A stretch of DNA of 48,566 bases from Litorivicinus sp. (GCA_009886945.1 QXYM01000055.1:1-48566), one strand, 5' to 3'; shown: positions 1 through 9,210, counted from the stretch's first letter. Notes: a model not told the origin generated them from the sequence alone. A program made the numbers and translations.

Positions 1-116
1 AAGCACTGAACATCGTGTACAACCTTGCTGACGTTGTGAACAAAATCGCCTTTGGCCTGTTGATTTGGTACGCAGCCACATCAACCAGCAAAGCGTCTGC
101 TCCAGCAGCAGCCTAA
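1..116 (+). CDS. Microbial rhodopsin (proteorhodopsin-like), C-terminal fragment; 5' part outside window
   Basis: Frame from nt 3 reads ALNIVYNLADVVNKIAFGLLIWYAATSTSKASAPAAA*, matching rhodopsin helix G with the retinal Schiff-base Lys (DxVNKxxFGLxIW). It is followed by a retinal biosynthesis cassette. Confidence 0.9.
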   Translation, partial: ALNIVYNLADVVNKIAFGLLIWYAATSTSKASAPAAA

Positions 117-124
117 GTCGAAAT

Positions 125-151
125 GGAGCCTCGAAAGGGGCTCCGTTTTCC
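125..151 (+). terminator. Intrinsic terminator after the rhodopsin gene
   Basis: GGAGCCTC-GAAA-GGGGCTCC stem (8 bp including one T:G, GNRA-type loop) followed by GTTTTCC, 8 nt after the rhodopsin stop. Confidence 0.7.
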
Positions 152-187
152 ATGCATTCACACTGAGGCGAGTGCATCGAAAACGGA
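142..187 (+). repeat. Long imperfect inverted repeat / RNA stem between rhodopsin and crtE
   Basis: TCCGTTTTCCATGCATTC (142-159) pairs with GAGTGCATCGAAAACGGA (170-187): 18 positions, one C:C mismatch, one U:G, 10-nt loop. Confidence 0.8.
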
Positions 188-228
188 AGAGATAACAAGA
201 AACCAAGGATGGAATGACGTGAGGGATA

Positions 229-1122
229 ATGATGCAAGCGTTCGATTTCAGCCTGTTAGACAACGATCTGATTGAGCTCGAGCATAGGCTTAGACAATAT
301 GGATCCAAGCCAGTCAAAGACGAAGTCAGCCTCAATCAGCTATTTATTGACCACCTGTCATCTGGCGGTTCACGCACTCGCGCGATCTTAGCGCTCGCGG
401 CAGGACACTCCCAGAATCTGTCAGCGCCAGCACGACTCTCTATTGCCGCCTCGGTTGAGCTTTTGCATCAGGCGTCGCTGATTCACGATGACGTGCAAGA
501 TGAGGATTCTACCCGGCGAGGCCAAGCGGCAGTCTGGACCGTCGCAGGGATGTCATCAGCGATTTGTCTCGGGGATGATTTAATTGGCGCAGCCTTTGAA
601 GAGCTTGCCCTACTCCCAGAACCACATATCCAACAATTACCCAGATTAATCACCATGCTGTCTCGCGGCATCAGTGTGATGGCAGCCGGTCAAACCATCG
701 ATTGCCAATGGACACCGAACAGTCATCTCTCGTTTGACGACTACGAACGAATCGTCCGCCATAAAAGCGGGCCGTTACTCGGCCTTCCAATTGCCATGGT
801 GTTGGCGTTAAGCGAGGGAACAGATGATCAAGTGACCCGAGTATTAGCGGGTGCTTCATCCATCGGGGTCGCTTATCAGTTAGCTGATGATCTCGTGGAT
901 AAGGCCGATGACTTCAACCATCGGCTGAACGGCTTTTGGGTTCTCGCCGATCAAATGACCGACGGCTCTGACCCTGAAACTGTGTTGCGGTCGCGATTTG
1001 AGTGGCACCTCAATCATGCGCGGGAAAGCGTCAAAATGCTCCCTGACTTCTGCATCCAAGCATTTGAAGTCCTGATCCAGGCGTTACACCATAAATATCC
1101 GAGCTTCAAGGCAGCTGCATGA
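229..1122 (+). CDS. crtE: Geranylgeranyl/polyprenyl diphosphate synthase
   Basis: HDDVQDED...RRG and DDLVD aspartate-rich motifs; first gene of the crt cassette; GAGGGA Shine-Dalgarno. Confidence 0.9.
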   Translation: MMQAFDFSLLDNDLIELEHRLRQYGSKPVKDEVSLNQLFIDHLSSGGSRTRAILALAAGHSQNLSAPARLSIAASVELLHQASLIHDDVQDEDSTRRGQAAVWTVAGMSSAICLGDDLIGAAFEELALLPEPHIQQLPRLITMLSRGISVMAAGQTIDCQWTPNSHLSFDDYERIVRHKSGPLLGLPIAMVLALSEGTDDQVTRVLAGASSIGVAYQLADDLVDKADDFNHRLNGFWVLADQMTDGSDPETVLRSRFEWHLNHARESVKMLPDFCIQAFEVLIQALHHKYPSFKAAA

Positions 1123-2612
1123 CGGGCAGCGCACTGGTTATCGGCTCTGGCTTTGGAGGCATCGCTAGTGCACTTCGTCTGCGAGCGCTAGGACTCGACG
1201 TCCATGTCATCGAGCGCCTTGATGATATCGGCGGACGTGCTCAAGTATTTGAAGTCGACGGTTACAAGCACGATGCCGGACCGACCGTCATCACAGCCCC
1301 TTTCTTGTTTGATGAGTTATTTGAACTCTTCGGTGAAAAGCGTGCTGACCACATCGAATTCAGGGAATTAAATCCCTGGTATCGCTTTGTGTTTCCCGAC
1401 GGTGATCAATTTAATTATGGGGGAACTCTCGAAGAGACTCTCCAGGAAATCGAGCGGATCGAGCCAAAAGATCGGGCAGGATATGAGTCTTTGGTGAAAC
1501 ATTCGAAGGCCATGTTTGACATCGGTTTTTCGGAATTGGCTCACCAGCCGTTTCATCAAATCAAAACGATGGCAAAGCAAATCCCTCACTTAGCTCGTTT
1601 ACGCAGTGACCGATCGGTTTGGGATATGGTGTGCCAACACCTTACCAACGATAAATTACGACAAGCATTTTCGATTCAGCCACTCCTGGTGGGAGGATCG
1701 CCCTTCGATACCACGAGCATCTATGGACTCATTCATTACCTAGAACGTGCCTATGGTATTTTCTTCGCCATGGGCGGTACTGGCGCGCTAGTTGCACAAT
1801 TAAAGCAACTGATGCTTCGACAAGGAATCACCATTCAGACTGGCGCCACCGTTTCTGAAATCCTTACCAGCCAAAATCGAGTCTCCGGAGTCAAACTTGA
1901 ATCGAATGACGTGATTACCGCTGACTATACCGTGTTCAACGGCGATCCCATGTATCTGTATCGGGAGCTCTTACCACAGAAACAAATACCCTTTGCGACC
2001 CGCCTGAAAAGGGACTACAGCAAGTTATCGATGGGGCTTTATGTGCTGTTTTTCGGCACTGATACGCAATATCCAGACATTGCCCACCACACCATTTGGA
2101 TGGGGCAGAGGTATCGCGAATTGTTAGATGATATTTTTCATCGCCAGATCCTCGCTGACGACTTCTCCCTCTATTTGCATCGGCCAACCGCTACCGATCC
2201 GTCATTTGCGCCATCTGGACATGATAGTTTTTATGTTCTTGCTCCCGTCCCGCACCAAGGGTCAGGAATCGACTGGGCCGTCGAGGAGCCCAAGCTCAGA
2301 GAACGGATTATCGATGCGCTGGGTCGAACCATACTTCCAGGCCTGAAAGAGCATATCCAGGCTCCGTTTGCCATGACTCCAGACCAATTTTCTGACGATT
2401 ATTTATCTTACAAAGGCGCTGGATTTTCGATTGCGCCTTTATTCACGCAATCGGCCTGGTTCCGCTTCCACAACAAAGCAGAAGGGTTTGATAACTTATT
2501 TTTAGCAGGAGCCGGCACGCACCCAGGCGCCGGCATGCCTGGCGTGATCTCGTCAGCCAAAGTCGTTGAGCGACTGGTTAGAGAAGCCACTCATCAACCT
2601 GAAGTGGCTTAA
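1119..2612 (+). CDS. crtI: Phytoene desaturase
   Basis: ALVIGSGFGGIASALRL FAD motif, GGRAQVFEVDGYKHDAGPTVI, C-terminal FLAGAGTHPGAGMPGVISSAKV; overlaps crtE by 4 nt. Confidence 0.95.
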   Translation: MTGSALVIGSGFGGIASALRLRALGLDVHVIERLDDIGGRAQVFEVDGYKHDAGPTVITAPFLFDELFELFGEKRADHIEFRELNPWYRFVFPDGDQFNYGGTLEETLQEIERIEPKDRAGYESLVKHSKAMFDIGFSELAHQPFHQIKTMAKQIPHLARLRSDRSVWDMVCQHLTNDKLRQAFSIQPLLVGGSPFDTTSIYGLIHYLERAYGIFFAMGGTGALVAQLKQLMLRQGITIQTGATVSEILTSQNRVSGVKLESNDVITADYTVFNGDPMYLYRELLPQKQIPFATRLKRDYSKLSMGLYVLFFGTDTQYPDIAHHTIWMGQRYRELLDDIFHRQILADDFSLYLHRPTATDPSFAPSGHDSFYVLAPVPHQGSGIDWAVEEPKLRERIIDALGRTILPGLKEHIQAPFAMTPDQFSDDYLSYKGAGFSIAPLFTQSAWFRFHNKAEGFDNLFLAGAGTHPGAGMPGVISSAKVVERLVREATHQPEVA

Positions 2613-2621
2613 GGAAATACG

Positions 2622-3515
2622 ATGAGCAAAGAACAACTCAAAAAATACGGAACGACCTTCCACTTTGCGAGCCAATTTTTATCGGCGAAACACATCGAAT
2701 CAGCGGCAAATCTCTATGCGATTTGCCGACAAATCGATGATATTGCCGATACTTCAGATGACAAAGAACAGGCAAAACATGATCTGTTGGCGCTCAAACA
2801 GGCACTGATTGACGAAGATGTATCACACCCGGTCGTCGAGGCTGCGAAATCCATTGAGCCTGCAATCTGTTTAGAGACCTTGGTTGAACTAACCGATGGC
2901 GTCTTATCCGATACAGGCTCTGTGCGCCTCCATTCAGAGCCAGAATTGATGCGCTACTGCTATCAAGTGGCTGGAACCGTTGGTTTGCTCATGTGTGATT
3001 TATTTGAAATCACGAATCCCATCGCCAGGCATCATGCCGTGGACTTGGGTGTCGCCATGCAGTTGACGAACATTTGCCGTGATGTGTTGGAAGATGCCGA
3101 AAATGGACGTGTCTATTTGCCAGAAACCTTGATCGGCCCAATGAGCGCGAGCGAGGTGGCCGGCGCCACAGGAGCCAATGCGGATCGCATCCGCGATGTG
3201 GTCAACTACCTACTGACCGAAGCTGATGTTCGATACGAATCTGGAGTTTCTGGGTTGTGTTTCTTACCCACCCAACCGCGGCTCGCGATTTTAGTGGCTG
3301 CTTTAAGTTATCGAGAAATCGGAATGATTGTCGCTGACCGAGGATTTGATATCTGGGCTGGACGTGCCTTCACGTCCAAAACCCAAAAACTATTAATCGC
3401 GTTCAAGGGAGTGATGACTTTCTTCTTCAGCCGACGTCTGCATGTCTATCAAGGCGCTCATGACTCAAGCCTGCACCGGGGACTCCTCCGCCGGCCAGGG
3501 GTGCATTGGGCATAA
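2622..3515 (+). CDS. crtB: Phytoene synthase
   Basis: YAICRQIDDIADT and QLTNICRDVLEDAENGRVYLP trans-isoprenyl synthase motifs. Confidence 0.95.
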   Translation: MSKEQLKKYGTTFHFASQFLSAKHIESAANLYAICRQIDDIADTSDDKEQAKHDLLALKQALIDEDVSHPVVEAAKSIEPAICLETLVELTDGVLSDTGSVRLHSEPELMRYCYQVAGTVGLLMCDLFEITNPIARHHAVDLGVAMQLTNICRDVLEDAENGRVYLPETLIGPMSASEVAGATGANADRIRDVVNYLLTEADVRYESGVSGLCFLPTQPRLAILVAALSYREIGMIVADRGFDIWAGRAFTSKTQKLLIAFKGVMTFFFSRRLHVYQGAHDSSLHRGLLRRPGVHWA

Positions 3516-3520
3516 TCCCC

Positions 3521-4585
3521 ATGGATACTTGGGTACACATTGTTGGTGGGGGCCTGAGTGGGCTGTCTTTAGCGTCGGCACTCGCCAAACACCAGGTTTT
3601 GCCCGGCCCAGTTGTGATCTCCGAACCCGAGCCTGAGCGTTTGGCTCAAAAAACCTTCAGTTTTTGGTTAACCGATGAAGAGCATGCGTTTTTAAATCCC
3701 GAATACACTCAATCCAAATGGCAAGTCAGTGCCGAAGAGCTCACCATTTCGCATACAGGTCAGAGATTCCGTTATGGAACACGATCAGGGCAACACGTCC
3801 TCGACGAATGTCAGGCGGTGATTGCCTCCCATCCCCAGATACATCAGGTCAAAGAGGTCATTGACGCGACCCCAAAAGCCGAACATGTGTTTGACAGTCG
3901 ACCGATCGCGCCCTCTTCATTTCGTCTGATCCAGAGCTTTTCTGGAACAGAAGTTGAATTCCAGAGGCCACATCACATTGAGGCCGTCGGACTAATGAAT
4001 CGAATCGAAACGACAGACTCGGGGATTCGGTTTGTGTACGTCCTCCCGCTTGGGGCAAAGCGCGTCTTGATCGAACACACCGAATTCACGACCAAACTCG
4101 CAGATCTGAGCGCGCTGCAGTCAATGAACAGAGACTATCTCAGTGGTGAGTTTTCAACGAATCCCTTTCAAACAATCCGCACGGAGTCCGCGCACATCCC
4201 GATGGGCTTTCGATCGACAGCAAGCCATCTTGGAATCCCCATTGGTGCCCGTGGTGGCATGACCCGAGATGCAACCGGGTACGGCTACCGAACAATTCGC
4301 TATGCCTGTGAAGCGATCGCGCGCGATTTAGTCACCCACAACCAAGCAACGCGATATCATCCATCCCTCACAACCCAATGGGCAGACACCGTGTTTCTGA
4401 ATCTGATTGATCAACGACCTGACTCCATTCCCGAGATCCTGCTAACGATCGCCAGACGGATGACAGCCGATCAGTTCGCCGCCTTCATGATGATGCGGAC
4501 ACCGAGCGATGTTTTCCGAATCCTATGGAGCGCTCCACTGAAGCCCTTTACCTGTGCATTGATCGGGAAGTACCAATGGATTTAA
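3521..4585 (+). CDS. crtY: Lycopene beta-cyclase
   Basis: N-terminal HIVGGGLSGLSLASAL dinucleotide motif and position between crtB and blh. ATG at 3521 preferred over the TTG at 3506. Confidence 0.85.
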   Translation: MDTWVHIVGGGLSGLSLASALAKHQVLPGPVVISEPEPERLAQKTFSFWLTDEEHAFLNPEYTQSKWQVSAEELTISHTGQRFRYGTRSGQHVLDECQAVIASHPQIHQVKEVIDATPKAEHVFDSRPIAPSSFRLIQSFSGTEVEFQRPHHIEAVGLMNRIETTDSGIRFVYVLPLGAKRVLIEHTEFTTKLADLSALQSMNRDYLSGEFSTNPFQTIRTESAHIPMGFRSTASHLGIPIGARGGMTRDATGYGYRTIRYACEAIARDLVTHNQATRYHPSLTTQWADTVFLNLIDQRPDSIPEILLTIARRMTADQFAAFMMMRTPSDVFRILWSAPLKPFTCALIGKYQWI

Positions 4586-5352
4586 GTCTGATTCTGGCTT
4601 CTTGTTTCATTTCGCTGGTGGGCTTGCCCCATGGCGCACTCGATCCGGTGGTTGCGTATCGCAATGGCCTCATCAACGACTGGCGATCAATCATCCAATT
4701 TTTGGTTCTCTACACCGGGATCGTTGCAGCTGTCGTCGGACTTTGGATCCTCGCCCCAGTCCTTTCACTAATCGCATTCCTGTTAATCTCAAGCCTGCAC
4801 TTTGGCCGAGATTGGCGAACTAGAATCAGCCTCGGCGGGTTTGGCTACGGAGCCTTCATCTTAGGCTTACCCGCCTGGACGCACGCCCAACAAGTCGCTG
4901 AAATCTTCGGATTTCTTGTCTTTGGAGCCTCATCTGCCTTTCCATTGATCGTGTTACAGGCGGTGGGTGCGTTAGGACTTCTGTTGTTGGCGTTCGATCT
5001 CCGACGTCTGTCATGGATCCGGAAGCTCGAGTTAATCCTCCTCGCAAGTATCGCTTGGGCACTGGAGCCTTTATGGTATTTCGTTGTGTATTTCTGTGCG
5101 TTTCATAGCCCAAGGCATCTGATCGCCGAATTTCGACAGATGCGCCCAGAAACGCGGCTCACCGCCTATATCGTCATGCTGACCATCACAATTGCCACAC
5201 TTGCCATCGCCGCGGTATCGGGATCGCACATTGAACGGTATGCTGATCGGGTGGATATCGTTATCTATCAAGTGCTGTTCATTGGTCTTGCGGCGCTGAC
5301 GGTACCTCATATGTGTCTCCTCGAGTGGGTTGGTCGAAAACATCATGAATAA
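4576..5352 (+). CDS. blh: Beta-carotene 15,15'-dioxygenase, Brp/Blh family
   Basis: Polytopic membrane protein with GLPHGALDP, FHSPRHLI and VPHMCLLEW histidine motifs; overlaps crtY and idi. Confidence 0.9.
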   Translation: MDLSLILASCFISLVGLPHGALDPVVAYRNGLINDWRSIIQFLVLYTGIVAAVVGLWILAPVLSLIAFLLISSLHFGRDWRTRISLGGFGYGAFILGLPAWTHAQQVAEIFGFLVFGASSAFPLIVLQAVGALGLLLLAFDLRRLSWIRKLELILLASIAWALEPLWYFVVYFCAFHSPRHLIAEFRQMRPETRLTAYIVMLTITIATLAIAAVSGSHIERYADRVDIVIYQVLFIGLAALTVPHMCLLEWVGRKHHE

Positions 5353-6370
5353 CCTCTCACGCAAGCTCGGTCATATCGAACATGCGTTATCACAATCCAC
5401 AGACATCAACAGCTTTGATCAGATCAGACTCAAGCATTGTGCGCTTCCTGATCTTGATCTTGATCGAATTCACCTCAGTGCCACTCTATGTGACCATTCG
5501 GTCGCCGCACCATTTTTCGTCAGCTCGATGACAGGTGGGCCCACTGAGTCCGAAGCCATCAATCGACGTTTAGCCGAAGCCTGTCAAGCAATGGGGATTG
5601 CCATGGGGGTCGGTTCACAACGTGTTGGCATTGAAGATGGCCACACCGGCGGCCTGAATGGATCCATCCGCGATGCCATCGGATCCGCTCCCTTATTTGC
5701 AAATTTCGGAGCCGTGAATCTGCTTGGTTTATCCGATGTAAAGGATCTCGGCCGCATTCTTGATCCGATTGAAGCAGATGCTCTCATTTTACACCTCAAT
5801 CCCATGCAGGAAGTGTTTCAGGCATCCGGTGACACCAACTGGACTGGGGTCATTGAACGGATTGCAGCCACCTGCGACTGGTGTCCGGTTCCAGTCATTG
5901 CCAAAGAAGTGGGTTTTGGTCTAGATGTCGGTTCTGCCAAAGTCCTTATTGATGCTGGGGTTGATGTACTGGATGTGGCAGGGCGAGGTGGTACGCGGTT
6001 TGCCGATATTGAGATCGCCATGAATGCAGAGATTCAACAAAGGCTCTCTGATCAACAGTTGTTTGATGGATGGGGATACACCACCGTGGAATGCTTGCAG
6101 ATGATGCAATCGTCATTTCCAACGCAATGCTGTTGGGCGTCTGGGGGCGTGCGTCATGGACTCGACGTTGCCAAAGCTTTGTGTCTCGGCGCGAGTGCCG
6201 TTGGCATTGCTGGTCGATTCTTAAAACCTGCGACTGAATCGACCGAATCCGTGATCGCGACAATGCAACAATTTATGGATGAACTTCGAATCGCCTGCTT
6301 TGGAATGGGTGTCGCGTCGGTTCAACATCTGGATCAACAACTCTTATGGGATGGATCACATGCAAGTTAA
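5345..6370 (+). CDS. fni: Type 2 (FMN-dependent) isopentenyl-diphosphate delta-isomerase
   Basis: SSMTGGPTESEAINRRLAEA, GVGSQR, VIAKEVGFG, DVAGRGGTRFADIE motifs; ATG at 5345. Confidence 0.93.
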   Translation: MNNLSRKLGHIEHALSQSTDINSFDQIRLKHCALPDLDLDRIHLSATLCDHSVAAPFFVSSMTGGPTESEAINRRLAEACQAMGIAMGVGSQRVGIEDGHTGGLNGSIRDAIGSAPLFANFGAVNLLGLSDVKDLGRILDPIEADALILHLNPMQEVFQASGDTNWTGVIERIAATCDWCPVPVIAKEVGFGLDVGSAKVLIDAGVDVLDVAGRGGTRFADIEIAMNAEIQQRLSDQQLFDGWGYTTVECLQMMQSSFPTQCCWASGGVRHGLDVAKALCLGASAVGIAGRFLKPATESTESVIATMQQFMDELRIACFGMGVASVQHLDQQLLWDGSHAS

Positions 6371-6695
6371 AGAACTCGTCTGGCAGCAGGACGCCAAGAA
6401 CTGCGAGTGGAAAGAGCACGACGATGGCTCTGTCACACTGACCATTGAGGACGCGTCAGTGTCCTTTGATAATCGCGCCCAAGCGGAACAAATGATCGAA
6501 GCCTGGGCGGTATTTCATCGGACCGAGGCGCCAAGCAAGGCGATGACACAACCCTCGCCGAACCCTCAGCGAACCAGCTCATCAGTTGGCGCTGATTTTC
6601 CAAAAAAAGTGAGGAATGCGATCTTCATCATGGTCGGACTTGGTGCGACGATTATGATCGTTGATGCCCTACGCTACTTAAATAGCGGCCAATAG
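6360..6695 (+). CDS. Hypothetical protein with one predicted C-terminal transmembrane helix
   Basis: ORF from ATG 6360 overlapping the idi end by 11 nt; C-terminal VRNAIFIMVGLGATIMIVDALRYL. Confidence 0.7.
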   Translation: MQVKELVWQQDAKNCEWKEHDDGSVTLTIEDASVSFDNRAQAEQMIEAWAVFHRTEAPSKAMTQPSPNPQRTSSSVGADFPKKVRNAIFIMVGLGATIMIVDALRYLNSGQ

Positions 6696-6726
6696 ATGCG
6701 ACGAAGCACTCGATAACACCCTTCCC

Positions 6727-7638
6727 TTAGGTCGCCTTCTTTATCGATAAGATCTGGCAAATGAGTTGATCTCTGCGCCGCTTCATCTCTTCTGTCTCTG
6801 GCTCTGCGGGATCGACACATTGTCGTTCGATCAAACGCAAGGTGTCCTCATCAAAAGTCACCTGTCCTGCGCTTGACCACCAACTCTCGAATGACGGACC
6901 AAGATGCTGAATAAATCCCTGAAGACCCTGATCTCCAGCCGCCAGTGAGAATAGTTGATGAGGACCATAAACGGCCCAGCGAAGTCCGGGGCCGTTAGCG
7001 ATGGCCTTATCAATGTCAGGAAGCGAGGCAACACCTTCTTTCGCAAGATGCAATACTTCTTGCCACAACACCGCTTGTAAGCGATTGGCAACATGTCCTG
7101 GAACGCTTTTTTTCAACTCGATCGGCACCTTGCCAAGTGACTCGTAAAACCGAAGAACCTCAGCCACCAAGCCAGATCTCGTCAGATCATTTCCCAAGAC
7201 TTCGACCAGTGGAATCAAGTGGGGTGGATTGAAAGGATGCGCAATTACCAGCCGCGACGGATTCGACAAGCCATTTTGCAGTTCACTCAGAGTCAATCCA
7301 GAGGTTGACGACAAAAGAACAGCGTCAGAATCGAGAGCGGGTTCAATCTCTTGATACAACGCATGCTTGAGTGACAGATCCTCAGGGGCATTTTCTTGGA
7401 TAAACCTGCATCCCTTCACCGCTTCTCGAGCATCGGTTGTAAATTCGAGGTACTCAGAACATCCAGTGCCAGAATAACCCAAGGCCTCAAGCGTTGACTG
7501 CGCTCTGGCGATAGAATCCAAAATCTGCTGATGCATGCTTGGATTCGGATCGTAAGCAACCACGCGATGACCGGCAGCTAGGAATAGCGCGCACCAGCTT
7601 TGTCCAATCGTTCCAGATCCCAATACAGCGATATTCAC
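6727..7638 (-). CDS. 3-hydroxyacyl-CoA dehydrogenase-like protein (carnitine/gulonate dehydrogenase type)
   Basis: MNIAVLGSGTIGQSWCALFLAAGHRVVAYDPNP Rossmann motif; STSGL; AHPFNPPHLIPLVEVLG. Confidence 0.85.
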   Translation of the reverse strand: MNIAVLGSGTIGQSWCALFLAAGHRVVAYDPNPSMHQQILDSIARAQSTLEALGYSGTGCSEYLEFTTDAREAVKGCRFIQENAPEDLSLKHALYQEIEPALDSDAVLLSSTSGLTLSELQNGLSNPSRLVIAHPFNPPHLIPLVEVLGNDLTRSGLVAEVLRFYESLGKVPIELKKSVPGHVANRLQAVLWQEVLHLAKEGVASLPDIDKAIANGPGLRWAVYGPHQLFSLAAGDQGLQGFIQHLGPSFESWWSSAGQVTFDEDTLRLIERQCVDPAEPETEEMKRRRDQLICQILSIKKAT

Positions 7639-7989
7639 AAAGGCGCCTCTTTATTAGACTAAAGTTGAATAAACGACCACGATTTGCCGATCATTGCCTG
7701 ACGCTACTAAAAAAGCAATGCTTGAAACTCAGCGATAGTCAGCTGATTCCGTTGATCAAAGTCTACGCAAACCCGCACCGGACCTAGGTTTCTGCCAGCG
7801 CATCGTGTCATAGACGAGGATTTTGGCACATTCTTGCTCGCGAATTTCATCCAAGCGGTAGAATCCTAAGCAGGTCGTTGAAATCATTAGAAACTCAGAT
7901 TTTCTCGCCGCCTCCTACAGGAATCGTTGCCCAAACCGATCCTGTTCTGTACATTCTTTCAAAAAACCATCTAGACCATAGGGACACAG

Positions 7990-9210
7990 ATGTATTTGAA
8001 GCGCCTGACAGCTCAAGTCACCGCAATCGCGATTGGATGCGCCTCGACCGCTATCTATGCTGACGCGAACTACACGCAGCGTGCGAAAGAGCAGGCCGAA
8101 CGGGCTGCAGCCGCAGCTGCCATCGCAGCAGATCAAGTCGAAGCTGCCCGTGTTGCGGAACCAGAAACATCAACTCAGGGTGCAGAAACCAATGTTGCGC
8201 CCGCGGGTAATGCTGCTGAAACGTCGACCAGTACAAGATCAAGTTCTTCTGACACCGCGCAAGCCGACGGCGTTAAAACAGATGCCAAGGCAAGTAACCG
8301 TGGCGGCAATGGTCCGATGGAAGATCAACCTCTGGTCATCGATGTCTCTAATTTGTACGACGAAGATGGTCTTGGCGATCTCACGATGCAATGGCAAGTC
8401 CAGCTCGCAAGTGGCGGATGGCAGACCATCGACGGCGCGGTATCACAATCCTTTACGCCGCGGCAAAACCATGTCGGCAGTTCGCTACGAGTCGTCATTC
8501 AGTATGTCGATGGCGAGGGAACACTTGAAGTCATTGAGACCGCGCCAACCGGTGCTGTGCAAAATGCTAACGATCTCCCTCAGGGACTTCCGATCATCAG
8601 TGGTTCCTCTGTCGAAGACAACACCATTAAGATTGATGTCTCGGGGATCTCCGATGAGGACGGTGTTGGCCAATTCACCTATCAATGGGAACGCTCATCC
8701 GATGCAGCGCGCTGGACTCCATATCAAACGAATTCCGTCAACCCGGCATTGCTTCGCCTAAACCAAGCGGAAGTTGGCTTTGCTTATCGTGCGATCGTGT
8801 CGTATCAAGATGGATTTGGTACATCAGAGACACTGGTGACGCCCGCAACCAACATGGTTCAAAACATCGATGATCCTGTCGAAGGCGAAGTCATGGTTGT
8901 TGGTCAGTCGAAAAAAGGCCAACGTCTCCAGATCGACACCTCGAATCTGTCGGATGATGACGGAATCGCAAACGTTCGCTCGACCTGGGAAATGTCTGAT
9001 AACGGACGGTCATGGGTGTCCATTCCAGATGTTTATGGCAACAGTATGACGCTTGCTCAGGCGCACGTTGGTAGTCTCATCCGCGTTCGCGCTGTCGTCG
9101 TCGACAGCTTCGGCTCAGAAACGACTCTGTATAGTCAACCAACATCACTGGTACAGAACGTCAACTCGAAGCCGAAGGGTGTCATTCGGATTCTTGCCAC
9201 GGGCAACTGA
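7990..9210 (+). CDS. Secreted repeat protein with three Ig/cadherin-like ~100-aa repeats
   Basis: Signal-peptide-like N-terminus (MYLKRLTAQVTAIAIGCASTAIYA), Ala-rich and Ser/Thr-rich linker, then three units starting IDVSNLYDEDG / IDVSGISDEDG / IDTSNLSDDDG. Confidence 0.8.
   Translation: MYLKRLTAQVTAIAIGCASTAIYADANYTQRAKEQAERAAAAAAIAADQVEAARVAEPETSTQGAETNVAPAGNAAETSTSTRSSSSDTAQADGVKTDAKASNRGGNGPMEDQPLVIDVSNLYDEDGLGDLTMQWQVQLASGGWQTIDGAVSQSFTPRQNHVGSSLRVVIQYVDGEGTLEVIETAPTGAVQNANDLPQGLPIISGSSVEDNTIKIDVSGISDEDGVGQFTYQWERSSDAARWTPYQTNSVNPALLRLNQAEVGFAYRAIVSYQDGFGTSETLVTPATNMVQNIDDPVEGEVMVVGQSKKGQRLQIDTSNLSDDDGIANVRSTWEMSDNGRSWVSIPDVYGNSMTLAQAHVGSLIRVRAVVVDSFGSETTLYSQPTSLVQNVNSKPKGVIRILATGN
8338..9207 (+). 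repeat. Three tandem ~294-300-nt coding repeats
   Basis: Unit starts at 8338, 8632 and 8932; conserved D-(E/D)-DG, HVGS/EVGF and QN(A/I/V)(N/D) positions. Confidence 0.8.

Noticed and set aside
7824-7838. TGGCAC-ATTC-TTGCT, sigma-54-like promoter upstream of the repeat protein
   Set aside because: The -24 GG to -12 GC spacing is one nucleotide short of the strict sigma-54 spacing, and no enhancer-binding protein gene is nearby.
7639-7989. Largest intergenic gap examined for tRNA, sRNA or riboswitch
   Set aside because: No cloverleaf, T-loop GTTCRA motif or strong hairpin found by eye.
8033-8761. 242-aa alternate-frame ORF inside the repeat protein
   Set aside because: Frame-shifted reading of the repeat gene; no domain, and the host frame has clear repeats and a signal peptide.
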